Assembly: GCA_015680685.1 (NCBI GenBank)
Contig: MNCI01004661.1
Span: 979,050-1,043,049, forward strand
Direction of reading: 5' to 3'
DNA: 64,000 nucleotides
From: Gnetum montanum
Taxonomy: Eukaryota; Streptophyta; Gnetopsida; Gnetales; Gnetaceae
Shown here: one piece after another, positions 23,669-34,609 of the stretch
Layout: every line of letters begins with the position of its first letter
Numbering within the stretch: the first letter of the stretch is position 1
The notes under the pieces: generated by a model
The model's input: only the letters and a program-made list of their open reading frames with translations
Databases searched by the model: none
Told to the model about the DNA's origin: nothing
Program-made: the position numbers and the translations under genes

Positions 23669-25232
23669 TGAAACACCATGAAATTTTGAGGCCTCAACGA
23701 TTTAGAAAAATCTTGCGACTCAGGCAAGGATTTGCGACAAGTCGCAGCTCAGCAAGTTCCCTTTTTGGCTGAGGGCCTATTACGCCACACTATGCAATGC
23801 AGTGTAATAGACTCTAGAGGATAGAACAAGACAAAAGGTGCGTAATGGCAAGCCTTCAACTTTGCAAGTTAGCTATGTTTCGAAAATTTTAACTTTCAGC
23901 ATATTACACTGCATTATGCAACACAGCGTAATGTAACGTAACACAGCGTAATACAAGAAGACAATCCATCTAGTTGCAACAATGGAGATAGAAAAATTTG
24001 AGACCTCAATGGTTCAGCAAAATCTCGAGGCTCAAGCAAGGATCTACAACATGTCACACATCTCAGCAAGTTTTCTTTTTTTTCGGCTAAGGTCCTATTA
24101 CGCTACATTACGCAGTGTAGCATAATAAATCCCAAAAAGACTGAACAGAAACAAGGGAAGTGCAACGACAACACTTCAATTTTTTGCAGGTTTGCTATGT
24201 TATGCCAAGTTATGCTATGCAGCGTAATGTAGCAAAATGCAACGTAAAGTAAGTAGATGATTGATTTAGTTGCATTCATGGAGATAACACAATTCAAGCA
24301 TCAGTAGTTCTTATGTCACAATACGCTCTCCAGCGTATTATAGTGTAACTGTAGAACAGTTTATTGCCAAAGCTCCAGCAAGGGTAGATTATGACACATT
24401 ATGCTTTAGAGCATAATGCAGCATAGCGCCGCAAGCTTCAAACACAAACACATCAAGTCAATGGCATTTTGTAGGTTCAAGACATGTGTCATCTAAACCA
24501 TTTTCCTCCTGACCCTAACCTTATAAATACTCTAGTTGACAAGGATCAAGGGGGGGTGGGGAGGGGGGGATGGGGGAATTTCTTGATTGGCAAATTTTTT
24601 CCGTGAACAATTTTCTTTCATCGACAATTGTTGACAATTTTTGGGTGAAGATTGGCAAGAAAACAAAAGAGGATCAGCAACCGTAAGAACATCGAAGTTG
24701 CTTGACAAAAGCTTTTGATCAGAAACTGCCAGTTAGCGGACATTTTGCTTTGGGTCTGATTCCCTTACGCCCAGATTGGCTAGAACAAGGTAGATCGACC
24801 TTTGCTTGTTTCATCTTTGAATATCTTTCTTGTTCTTACCATGTACTTCATCTAAACCAAAGTCTACCTATAATCATTGAATCCAACATATTTTCTTTAT
24901 AAGCTAAATACCATAGCTCGAGATTGCACACTCTCTAAATCTGATTTATTGCATCCTATCTACATAGATTTCGCAATCGCTTTGAATCATTTACATCACT
25001 CCAATTACCTCTGAGATTAACGATATCATATCTCCTCATTGAAATTGCCATCTTGCCATTCGGTTATTACAAAGTTTTACTGATTAAGTAAGTCCCTGTC
25101 TGATCAACAAGACCGTTCAGGGCACCTCAGATTCATCTTCTCCAGCATGGCCCTCACACGGATCTAGGGTTGGAACTGTGTACACGGAACTCCACTAGGT
25201 ATTTCCAACGACCGACATTTTCTATCGTTACA
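23669..25232 (+). repeat. 3' LTR of element B
   Basis: The LTR begins TGAAACAC after the polypurine tract and plausibly ends GTTACA at 25232, where similarity to element D takes over. A TATAAATA box is at 24522-24529. Upstream of it (23780-24440) are several imperfect palindromes built from TTACGC/GCGTAA, such as ATTACGCTACATTACGCAGT. About 20 bp after the TATA box is a very G-rich tract (24550-24576). The end is set by comparison with the LTRs at 6535 and 49553 (shared ending around GACCGA...), so it is approximate. Confidence 0.65.
24550..24576 (+). other. G-quadruplex-type tract near the LTR transcription start
   Basis: The plus strand reads G7-T-G4-A-G7-AT-G5, four long guanine runs with one- to two-base loops. 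This is a textbook G-quadruplex pattern. It lies 21-47 bp downstream of the LTR TATA box, so it would be at or just inside the start of the element transcript. Confidence 0.8.
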
Positions 25233-25575
25233 AAAACCAAACATTAGCAATCAATATGATATAATTCAATCCACCATCATGAGCACTTATTGGATCATGA
25301 ATAAAAGTAAACCAAGTAATCAAAAAAATAGTAAAAATATGAATGATGGTGTAAAACAAAAATAAGAAAAGTTGGAAAAATGTGTAAAACAAAAATATGT
25401 GAAACAAAAACATATAAAACAAAAATTCAAAAAGAAGGGCCTAGAACAGTTAGCATAGGTGGCCATCTCCCCCATGACTAAGTTGGAAGGAGAAGATCTG
25501 AAATAGTGAGCAGGGTCATCCATCAAGAGAGGTAGCATGTGTACTGACTGTCCTAAGCTCTTGGAAAGGTTTGGT
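25233..25575 (-). other. 3' region of element D, cut by element B
   Basis: The stretch is A-rich with repeated GTAAAACAAAAA phrases and leads to a polypurine-like tract (minus strand GTCATGGGGGAGATGG, about 25459-25478). The same arrangement is found in element E at 51277-51602 plus 52680-52720. This proves kinship and supplies an empty-site copy for the LTR inserted in E. No 3' LTR of D is present; similarity stops at the end of element B's LTR. Confidence 0.7.
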
Positions 25576-27775
25576 TTATTGCACATTAACCAAAAGTTTC
25601 TTATCTAGGCTCTTAGGTTTGTATATTGTCATGGCCCATGAAGGAAAAGTTGTATAGATAATATAAGGTCCTTCCCACAGTGTTTGAAATTTAGTACGTT
25701 GTGGCACATGTGTGGGATTCCAGTAGAGAACCTTATCTCTTAGCTGATATTTAACTTTTCTAATTCTTAGGTTATGCCATTGTTTATTGAAGGCCTTGTG
25801 CAATTCATTAGATGATAGGGCAGCTAATCAATTTTCATCTAGCAAGTTAACAGTTACTAACCAATGTTTCTATGCTAGATCAAGGTCAAGGTTGAGGTCA
25901 CATGTTGTGGATAGTGTATGGAGCTCAATTTGAATGGGAGGCATTGGTAATTTACCATACACTAACTCATAGGGAGAGTAGCCTATAGGAAGTTTCCATG
26001 TGGAGCTGTATGCCCAAAAAGCATCATTTAGTTTAGTGCTCCAGTCTTGCCTAAACTTGTTAATGGTTCTTATCAGTATCTTCGTAATCTCCCTATTGGT
26101 GACTTCTGCTTGACCATTCGCTTGGGGGTGGTATGGTGTAGCCAATTTATTCTCAACCCCTAAGCATTGCATTAATTTTTGAAAAGTTGCACCTATGAAG
26201 TGTGTACCATTGTTTGAAATAAGTGCACGCGGCACACCAAACCTGTTTATAATTTTTTGTTGAACAGATCATGTAGTTGTACATGATGTACAATCTTTAA
26301 CAATAGTTGCTTTTGCCCATTTTGTTAGGTAATCAATAGAAATAATAATATAAGCTTTTCCATTGGACATTGGTGTAATTGGCCCCAGAAAATGAATTCC
26401 CCAAATTTCGAAGGGTTCTAATGGTTGAATCCATTGTTGCAGACCCTCCATTTTAGCAGTCATTCCCCCATCACATTGACAACTCTCATAAGATTGGATA
26501 AAATAATGGGCACCCAAAAATAATGTAGCCCAATAATATCCTACAAGCAAGATCTTGATGGTCGTTCATCTCCCAGCATAATGACCTCCACAAGGACCCT
26601 CATGAGCATCTTGGAGAACTTGTAGTTGATCTCTATCAAGAACACACCATCAAGCCAAGCCATTAGGACACACTTTGTAAAGTTTCCCATTGATCTCCAT
26701 GAAGTACTTAGCTCAGTGAAGAAACTATTGTTTTTTCTTAAGGTTTAACTCTTGTGGTGTTTGTTGGATGAGGAGATAGGTAAGAATGGTACTGTACCAG
26801 TTTTTCTCTGTGGATGATTGATTATTCACTACACCAGCAAAGAGGAATTCATTAGGAAAATGATCAGAAATTGAATACTCACCCTATTTGTTATCCCATC
26901 ACAACCGAGATAAATGATCAGCAACTACATGCTTGGTGCCCTTGCGATCGATCATCGTTAAATCTAGCTCTTGTAAGATTACAAGCCATCGTATGATATG
27001 AGGGCTTACCATTGGCTTATTCATGAGGAACTAGATTGCACTATGGTTTGTATGTATATATACTTTATATTCCAATACATAGTGTCTAAAATTTTCTAGT
27101 GTAAACACTACAACCATTAATTCTTTCTCTATGTTAGTGTAGTTAAGTTGTGCACCAGCAATACTTCTACTTGCATAATGGATGTAATAAGGACACTTTT
27201 GGTCATCTAACTGTGTAAGTACACCTCCTAAAGAATAATTGGATGCATTAGTCATGATATGGAATGGTTTGGACCAATCAAGATCTTGTAGAATGGGTGT
27301 TTCTACTAGCTTCTATTTCAGAGTTTGAAAAGCTAATTCGCATTCCCTGGTCCACTAGAAAGGTATGTCCTTTTTCATTAATTCCACCAATGATTTAGAA
27401 ACCTTTGAAAAGTTCTCAATAAATCTCCTATAGTAGCCAGTATGTCCAAGGAATGATCGAATATCTTTGATAGGTTCCAGTTGATAGGTAATTTCTTGAA
27501 TAACTTTGATTTTCTTAGAGTCTACCTCTATCCCTGTGTGTGAGATTTTGTGCCCTAGTACTACGCCCTCTTGGACCATCAAATGGATTTTCTGCCAATT
27601 GAGCCTCAAATTGATTTCTACACATCTTTTTAACACTTGCTCCAACTGGTCCAAGGCTTGATCAAAGTTTGCTCCATAAGTGAAGAAGTCGTCAATAAAT
27701 ACCTCCATGTCATTCCCTATCTATTGTTGGAATATGCTTAGAACTAGTCATTGAAATGTTGCAGGAGCATGTTCA
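25576..27775 (-). pseudogene. Element D: gypsy RT (partial), RNase H and integrase
   Basis: Reading leftwards from 27775, coding similarity starts abruptly in the RT palm (HAPATFQ, then EVFIDDFF, the active-site box) and continues with the RT thumb (SFLGHTGYYRRFIENFSK, 27355-27480). RNase H follows at 27031-27300 (NASNYSLGGVLTQ, YASRSIAGAQLNYT). Then come an integrase zinc region and core (26269-26550, ESCQCDGGMTAK, IHFLGPI; 25870-26235, LISNNGTHF, HPQANGQAEVTN) and the GPY-type C-terminal module (25576-25803, LYWNPTHVPQRT, WEGPYII). Three integrase acidic positions are recognisable, but stops separate all parts. The fingers of RT and the whole protease are missing. Confidence 0.9.
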
Positions 27776-29509
27776 CCCTTTTTCCTTTTTCTTTTCTCAC
27801 TACCTTACTCTCTAAACTCCTCTGTTATTTTAAGAATAGTTTGAAATCTATTGTCTAGGGAATCCCACATTTGGTTTACCTTTGCTGAAAATTTTGATGT
27901 CATCTTTTGGATAGACAAAGTTTTTCTGTTCACTATCTCTTTAAGTGGTGACTCTTCTTCATCCTCACAAAATCTCACTCCCCTCTTCTGAAGGGAAGGA
28001 TCTCAGTTATACTCTTCTGCACCTTCTCTCTTCTGTAGCTCACCTTCTTCCTTAGCAACTTACTCCAATAGTCTTTGAATTTGATGGAACCTAAGCTTAG
28101 ATAGTCTCCTTTGGGCATAAGTCCCAAGGGTTCATGCCTAAGCCCATCCACAAGATGACACAATTGATCCCTTTGTGAATAACCATGGCTAGGACAATGA
28201 TGTAACAATGCATAGTATCAACCCATGGTAGCATCCAAGGGTTCATGTCCTCCTTGTTTCCCACCTTGGATTTGCTTTTGCAAGTTAGACACTTGGTTAG
28301 TACTTATCGTTGAATAATTCTAACATAGTACTCCATCTACAAATAGATTTTGGTTCTAAGGACTAGTACTAGCTTTCCACTTCTTTAACTAGTGTTCGTG
28401 GGAATAACTTAAGTTTTTTCCATTCATTCTCTATGTTTTGTAAGGCACATGCATCATTAAATGCTTGTAAATGATTTTGAGGATCAACATTGTATCCCCC
28501 TTCAAATCATGAGATATTTTTTATATCTAATCTATTGATCCTACTATCTTTTTGGTGCCTTGTTGGAATTCTAACAGCCTCAATTATGTCCAACATACTT
28601 CGAGTAGCAAGGAGGGGTTCATCATGATCATCTCATCCATAATGTCTATGGTGCCTACATTGTTCCCTACTCTCCCTTCTTCTATGTTGTGATTCTCTAG
28701 AATGACCTCATTCCCTTTCCTAGCTATTTCATCTATGACTTCCACTTTGCCTACCTTTATTCCCATGCTCTTTTTCTGTATGACTTCATCTGGATATTGA
28801 AAGAGAGGGTGAAGGAGATGATGAAGGTGAAGAAGAAGGAGAACTGTCACCATGACTGTGTCTGCTACCTTCTCTTCTACGGTCTTGGCCCCAATCGTGA
28901 TTGTGATTAAAATGTCCACCTTTATCATGAGTTCGTGTCCCTTTTTCAAATCCTTTGTGCCCTATGGGTATCAGAATTTAGGTTATGAATAGTGAAATGA
29001 AGGTATTGATACAAAACCCCTTGGCCAAAGTCAAGGGGAAAAACATTGTTGTGTGGATGACTGCCTGAGGTAGGTTCACCACCCTCCTTTTCACTTAAGA
29101 CGTGTAGGGCATCTTGGGACCGCTTACCCTTCAAAGACTTATGATGTCTCTCCTGTTGCAAGTCCCTTTGACATTGTGCCTATGTGGGCCAGTATTCTCT
29201 CGAGTCATGGTCTTGCACAATGTATTCTGCGTGTAAGTGTGGCATGCCAATTCGTGTGAGGACACGAAGAAGCATGCTTGGGATTGAACGATCGAGAGGT
29301 AACACTATGTTACCTTCTAAGTCTCACTAATGTAGTTGTTCGTCTTGATAGAAGATAAAGATGAAGTTTGGTATATACTCATCAAGATGAATATATACCA
29401 CTCGAACTTATTGAGGGATTGACAAATCAACATCATGTGTATTACGCCACTAACTGTTTCCTATTTTAGACCTATGCAATGAGGCACTTTCATATGAAGA
29501 AGGAGACAT
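27776..29509 (-). pseudogene. Element D: gypsy gag
   Basis: The minus-strand ATG at 29509 (MSPSSYESAS...) corresponds in place to the gag starts of F and E. The charged middle part lies at 28584-29161 and the gag core at about 28290-28570 (decayed). The KIxRLDIKNISxFEGG-type start and the LxAFNDACALQNIENEW-type core are readable across stops. A tail (27800-28210) shows MLHHCPSHGYSQRDQLCHLVDGL and KTLSIQKMTSK. The tail joins directly to the RT palm at about 27775, so about 2.2 kb present in element E (zinc knuckle, protease, RT fingers) is deleted here. Confidence 0.85.
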
Positions 29510-29625
29510 ACTTGTCTGTTCAGTGTGCAATGTATTCTTGTTTATTATTTTCTCAACCAACCCTAAGGGTTCATTCCAACAATGTAAATGATTTCCTATG
29601 TTCTAGTTAGCGCACAATCAACTAA

Positions 29626-29644
29626 GTCCCCAGCAATAGTGCCA
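29626..29644 (-). other. Primer binding site of element D (decayed)
   Basis: Read on the minus strand it is TGGCACTATTGCTGGGGAC, a mutated version of the tRNA-Asp-type site of element F. It sits directly inside the LTR edge. Confidence 0.65.
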
Positions 29645-29645
29645 A

Positions 29646-30714
29646 TGATGAGCAGCGAGGTACCCTTACGCTCAACCATACGAATACAAGTATTTTATGC
29701 ATGATCTGGTCAAATTCCAAGGACTAAGTGCTTATGCGCCCTTGTGGAACAAGGACAGGTTGGTTGATCGTTGTCTTCCCAAGCTTACTTGTATGTCACA
29801 ATTGTATGGTTAAGTAAGCTTGAGGCATATGATTTGTATAGCTTTTATGTTTTTATGTCCTATGCTAGTAGGGAAAGAGAGAGGTAACTAAGTGACTAAT
29901 TTAACTTAACTACTCATTAAGTTCTAACTAATCCTAACACTAGCATCCGTTCCCACTTGTCATACACATCTTGAACGAGTGCAACACTGTTGGGATTACC
30001 AAACGCTAATTGTTACTGAGTTACCAAGCGTTACATGCATGCTCAAAGTGGTTCATGCTTGTGTATTTTAACGATTTGCTTAATTGATCAGAATGAATTG
30101 TTGTGCTACTAATAGAAATGTAAAGTGCATAAAATAAAATAAATGTATAAGAAAATAAAGTAAAAGAAATGCATAAGAAAACAAATCTCAAGTGCTGCAA
30201 GGATGAATCAAAGAGCTCATCTTTATTTCATACACAAGGTGTGCTCAAGTACACAATGCTCAAATAAAGATCTATCCACACTTTGACCTTCTACTACGAG
30301 CACTTAGAAAATACTTTAACTTTCAAATAGACTACAAGAGTTTCGCTACTTAACTGCTAAAAGACTTCTTTCTAATTGTGTGCTTGGGCACTGTATTTAT
30401 AGGCTTGGGAACAACTACTCTAATAATTAGAGTAACTGCTCTAAGAATCAGAATAACTGCTAAAGTAACCATTAGAGTAACCACTATAATAATTAGAATA
30501 ACTGCTAAAGTAACCACTCTAATAATTAGAATAACTGCTAAAGTAACCGCTAGAGTAACCACTTTAATAATTGGAATAACTGCTAGAGTAACCGCTCTAA
30601 TAATTGAAATAACTGCTAGAGTAACTACTAGAGTAACCACTCAAGTAATTAGAGTAACTGCTAGAGTAACTACTCTAATAATTAGAATAACTGCTAGAGT
30701 AACCGCTCTCATCA
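29646..30714 (-). repeat. 5' LTR of element D
   Basis: The plus-strand reading is TGATGAG...CTCATCA, matching the family ends. The transcribed part aligns with the other family LTRs (GCGAGGTACCC near the inner edge). The TATA box (minus strand CCTATAAATA) is near 30390-30400. The U3 differs from its relatives: instead of a GATATC cluster it holds about 300 bp of short tandem repeats. Confidence 0.85.
30408..30706 (-). repeat. Short-unit tandem array in the U3 of the D LTR
   Basis: The array is built from 12-15 bp units close to AGAGTAACTGCT and AATTAGAATAACTGCT, repeated about twenty times with small changes. It fills the whole stretch between the TATA box and the outer LTR end. The long open frames seen over it on both strands are a by-product of the repeat period and not genes. 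Confidence 0.85.
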
Positions 30715-30719
30715 ATTGG

Positions 30720-33480
30720 GAAAGAAACTCATTTTAGGAGACTATTGCCTAAGGCACGTCCTGTATGGGTATGAAAACCCAGGAATAGTCTCAGCTAGAG
30801 AGGGCTACGTGGCCTTTTGCAAATAATAAACTAGAAAGAAATTTGGAATTTAAATTAAATAATTATCTTTAATATAATAAGTAATTAAAAGAACTAAATT
30901 TTTCTTGGTCCCGCTAATGATGTTGATCCATGGCTGCTGATGGTATTCACTACTAGGCAGGAAGACCGTGATTGCCATGAGAGAGGGAGAGAGAGAGACT
31001 ACCCACTGCAGTCCGCACAGGGCTGCAACTGCAGTTCTTTAAGCCTGCCATCGTCTGCCACCTTTTGTGCACCACCATAGAGAGGAAGATTGTCCACCCA
31101 TGTCTACACCACCGAGACAAGCTCCTACCATCGCCAAGAAGACCCACAAGGATTTGATTTTAAGCCATTGGCTCATGCCTTGGATCCTCCTTGAAGATCA
31201 ACTAGAAACCTATCAAGAAAAGAAAAGAAAAGAGGAAACTACTGCTTAGTAGAGAGGAAGCTGCCTTTCCAGATTAATAGCCAGAGCCCCTCCGATTGAT
31301 GGCCAAAGCTTGTTTGGGACTCCCTCCAATTGATAGATAAAGGCCTCCTTTTCTCCTTGGTTTTATAGCCACTACGGCCATCCATAATGATGCCTACGTT
31401 TCATGTAACCGCTACAAAAATTGCCACCACTTCTTATGTAATAACACCCATGTTCTTCAATTAAGTGCCCACTTATATTCGTAACCTCTGAAACGTCTAC
31501 CACTAATGTTCATAACCACCGTAGCTTTCGAAATGTCTACCACTAATGTTTGTAATCGTAGTCATTAATGACCACCACCCAATAGTTTAAATGCCCACTA
31601 CTCGCATGATTTTTATTGTGGTTATTAAGAGAGAGAGATAGAGATGTTGATAATCATGGCCCCATGAGAGCATGAGAGTGTTGACATCAACACGTTACAA
31701 AGACAAATATTTTCCTAGCATCACTATTGCATTGACAATCAAAATTGTGGTACGTGACCTTGCATTTTTCTTCAAGAAAAAAATAAATGCCTAGCAAAAT
31801 TATATACGCACACCAATGTGACAAATGTGGGTATCCATTTTTCAATCCCCCAAACTATCAAGTATCTGCATATTAAGAAAATAAAACAACAACTATATAT
31901 ATGTGATGATTTTGAAAGAGTGGTTAACACAATGCTAAAGGAATAGCGCCAAATAGGTAGCTACAAACTACAATCACTAAATTGGAAAAGAAGTTGCAAT
32001 TAAAGAAAACAAGTTGTGAATATGGATGCTCCATGAAAATTAATTTATGAATGGAATCCTTACACTATTCCATGTTGGCCCAAGAATCTTTTGCTTTCTC
32101 ATCTAACTATATCCAAAGTCTAGACTATATCCAATGTGGGATGAGCATTTTGTTTCCTTTCAACCGCTTGTCTTGGTGAAGAGACCATAGGGACATTGCT
32201 TGTAACCATATAATTTGAATGTGCATTTTTTTTTTATAGATACTAACCACAAAATTTGTGCAGCTGAAAACCAACACGGACTTGTGGAAACTTTTGCAAC
32301 ACATCAATATCCACCAAACTTTTGTGATGGGCTTGCAGGTTGTAACTTACGAAAGTTACAAAGGCATTCATGGTGGGCGTTTTCAAGAATGTTATGTGCA
32401 TTCATTGCAGGGACATTAAGGGCATAGTGCTAGAGGTGGTAGTCATGGTGGTAGTTTCTAGCAATGAACGGTCATGATGGTGGTAACAATGGTTATGTAG
32501 TGAGTGGTGGTGGTTGAAACGACCATAGGTGAATGTGGCGTGATAAGAAAAATATGGGTGCTTTTATGGGATGGCCCAGCAGCTATAAATGGGGCTCTTT
32601 CTATCAGTCTAGAGGGGGGCTCTTTCTATCAATCTTGGGGGCTCTTTCTATTAGTCTTGGAGGGTTCCCAAATTATCAAATCCTGGGATTAGCCAAGAGT
32701 GCAGTTACTTTTTTTTTCTTTTTGGCGACACAGATGGCACATGAGTAGCAGTAGAGATAGCACGTGCATCAGAGGCTTTTCTCTCCCTTCTGCCTATATG
32801 TGACACACGGTGCATGTGGTAGTAGAAGGCAGCAGGAAATCTGCAATCAGTGGTTTTCTTCTTCTCTGTGGCAGACAACGATGCATCAAAAACAACAAGG
32901 CATCTGGGGACTGTAGCTATCCTCCACAACAACTGCAATGGCCTCTTTCCTCCCTCTTTGGCTATTGTAGGAAAATCAACAAACAGCAGGTTGCTACTAC
33001 ACATCTACAGCATGCGTACACAGCAGGGGCAAGTGACATTGGGCCTCCTCTTCTTCCGCCCACAACGGTTCATTCTTTTTTCCGAAGACAGCAAGCAAGT
33101 GGTGGCCAGCAAGGATCTCCCTCTCTCTCTCCCTATGCCAGCAGCAACTACCATGGCAAAGACCAAGAGACAAAGACCAAGAGACAGGCAACACCTCCCG
33201 TAGCAGTCTCTCTCTCGTGGCGATGGCACTCTTTCTACTGGCAATAGACACCATCGATAGCGACAAATCGACATGATCAGGTAGGGAAAATTTATTTACT
33301 TTTTAGTTACTTATTGTATTCATGACAATCATTTAATTTAAATCTCTAATTTTTCAGTTTGGTTTTTCATTTTCAAAAGGCCATGTAGCCCTCTCTAGAG
33401 ATTATTCCTAGGCTCCGTATCCATCCATATGAGAGTCACCCTAAGCAATAATCTCCTCAAACAAGGTTTCCAAGTGTTGG
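30720..33480. mobile_element. Segment with long terminal inverted repeats (DNA transposon-like)
   Basis: The left end (about 30725-30935) and the reverse complement of the right end (about 33270-33480) align over about 200 bp. Shared landmarks are AGGAGA.TATTGC.TA.GG, AGAGAGGGCTAC.TGGCC, TTTAAATTAAAT.ATT and AATAAGTAA. The alignment may extend inwards through the GAGAGAGGGAGAG stretches. Inverted ends this long around a 2.7-kb non-coding body suggest a Mutator-like element without its own transposase. I could not confirm a target duplication; the left edge touches the end of element D's LTR and may have been disturbed by it. The interior (30950-33260) has no gene I recognise. Confidence 0.65.
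32590..32668. repeat. Three tandem units inside the inverted-repeat element
   Basis: The phrase GGGGCTCTTTCTAT followed by CAGTCT, CAATCT or TAGTCT occurs three times in a row with a period of about 27 bp. Confidence 0.7.
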
Positions 33481-33875
33481 TGTGACCAAAATTTATGCAT
33501 TAACATTGACAAGGAAAAGTAAAATAGCATATTGTTTAGCTAACTAAAAATGAAAGTTTTAAAATAAACGGGAACTTAAAAACTCTTAAAACTTCAAATA
33601 CAAGCTAGGGTCTTAGTTGAAATGCATATTGAGAGATAAATGTACAACAGATAATAGTTCTCAGCTATGAGAATATCAAACAAAAGGTATTTCAAAAAAG
33701 ACTTAGCTCAATCTAGAGCACTGGTTTGATGAGAGAAAGGATAGCCTCTGATGCTTGCTTGTCTGCCCATGCTTCTAAGAAGCACACCTCCACCAACAAG
33801 TTTGCACCTCTCATTCTTGGATCCACTCGCAGGTCGTTTTTGAAACTTTTGTCAGTCCCTGATTTTACACATCAG

Positions 33876-34197
33876 ACGTGATCTTGGACAAGGCCAGGAT
33901 GTGCAAAAATTTGCTGCAAACAATGACAACCAAGGTCGGGATACCAGCTCCAACTTACACAAGGCCGGCATATGGGCCTGGACACGTACCGGTGTTTTTC
34001 AGCACAGTGAAAGTCGTTGGGGAGACGTCTGCGGGGAAAGCTGCCAAGACAAAGAAACAGGTGGAGAAGAATGCTGCCTTGGTGGCCTGATTGGCCTTGA
34101 AAGATATGGGAAGCTTAGAAGCCGCGTCAACAAGAGGCCCTGCCGACGGACGCACAAGTTCCAGCCACTGCGAATACAGAGGAAAGTGACGATGAGT
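33876..34197 (+). pseudogene. Double-stranded RNA-binding domain (DRB/HYL1-type) pseudogene
   Basis: After an acceptor-like CAG at 33874-33876, the frame reads MCKNLLQTMTTKVGIPAPTY, then GPGHVPVFFSTVKVVGE, then AAKTKKQVEKNAALVA. This is the alpha-beta-beta-beta-alpha order of a dsRNA-binding domain, with the conserved GPxHxPxF strand and the KKxxEKxAA helix that contacts RNA. In intact plant DRB proteins (partners of Dicer-like enzymes in small-RNA processing) a tryptophan-containing helix end follows. Here that codon is a TGA stop at 34088-34090, after which LALKDMGSLEAAS continues in the same frame. No other DRB exon was found nearby, so it is a fragment. Confidence 0.75.
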
Positions 34198-34199
34198 GA

Positions 34200-34600
34200 A
34201 GTTGAAACTTCAGCAGCTTTTCCAAATATTATCATAAGACCCTGCCGAAAATATGTCACTCCCAAGATTGCCGAAAAACACTTTCTTTTTCATTCGACTT
34301 AGAAGCACAAATGTTGGTTTATTTGATGGCATCATCCCATTTTATATTACGTAGACGTCAATCTATATGGTGTTTTTAATACTTGTTTTTCTCGGTAATA
34401 AATATTTATGGATGATAACTAACGTTGATGAACTTAATGCAACAATAAATACTTGTTTAAGGTTTCCTGTGATCTTTTGATTAGAAGAATCCAATGTATT
34501 AGGAGATCAATCTTTTGAATGAAGTAATACCTTTAAATAATGAAGTTATACCTTGGTAAGAAAACTAATTAACCATGGGCCCGTGCTGCAGCATGGGAGA
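34200..34600. other. Intergenic, nothing recognised
   Basis: AT-rich sequence between the dsRNA-binding fragment and the kinase pseudogene. I see no coding or structural signal. Confidence 0.4.
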
Positions 34601-34609
34601 TGTTGGCGC

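Noticed and set aside
30350-30737. Long open frames on both strands with repetitive peptides (ITARVTTLIIRITAK and VTLAVILIIRVVTLAV)
   Set aside because: They are created by the 12-15 bp tandem array in the U3 of element D; the period keeps frames open. No start context or protein similarity.
32810-33274. Overlapping open frames of 89-145 codons on both strands
   Set aside because: They lie in GAGA-rich sequence at the right inverted end of the transposon-like segment and show low-complexity arginine and serine runs only.
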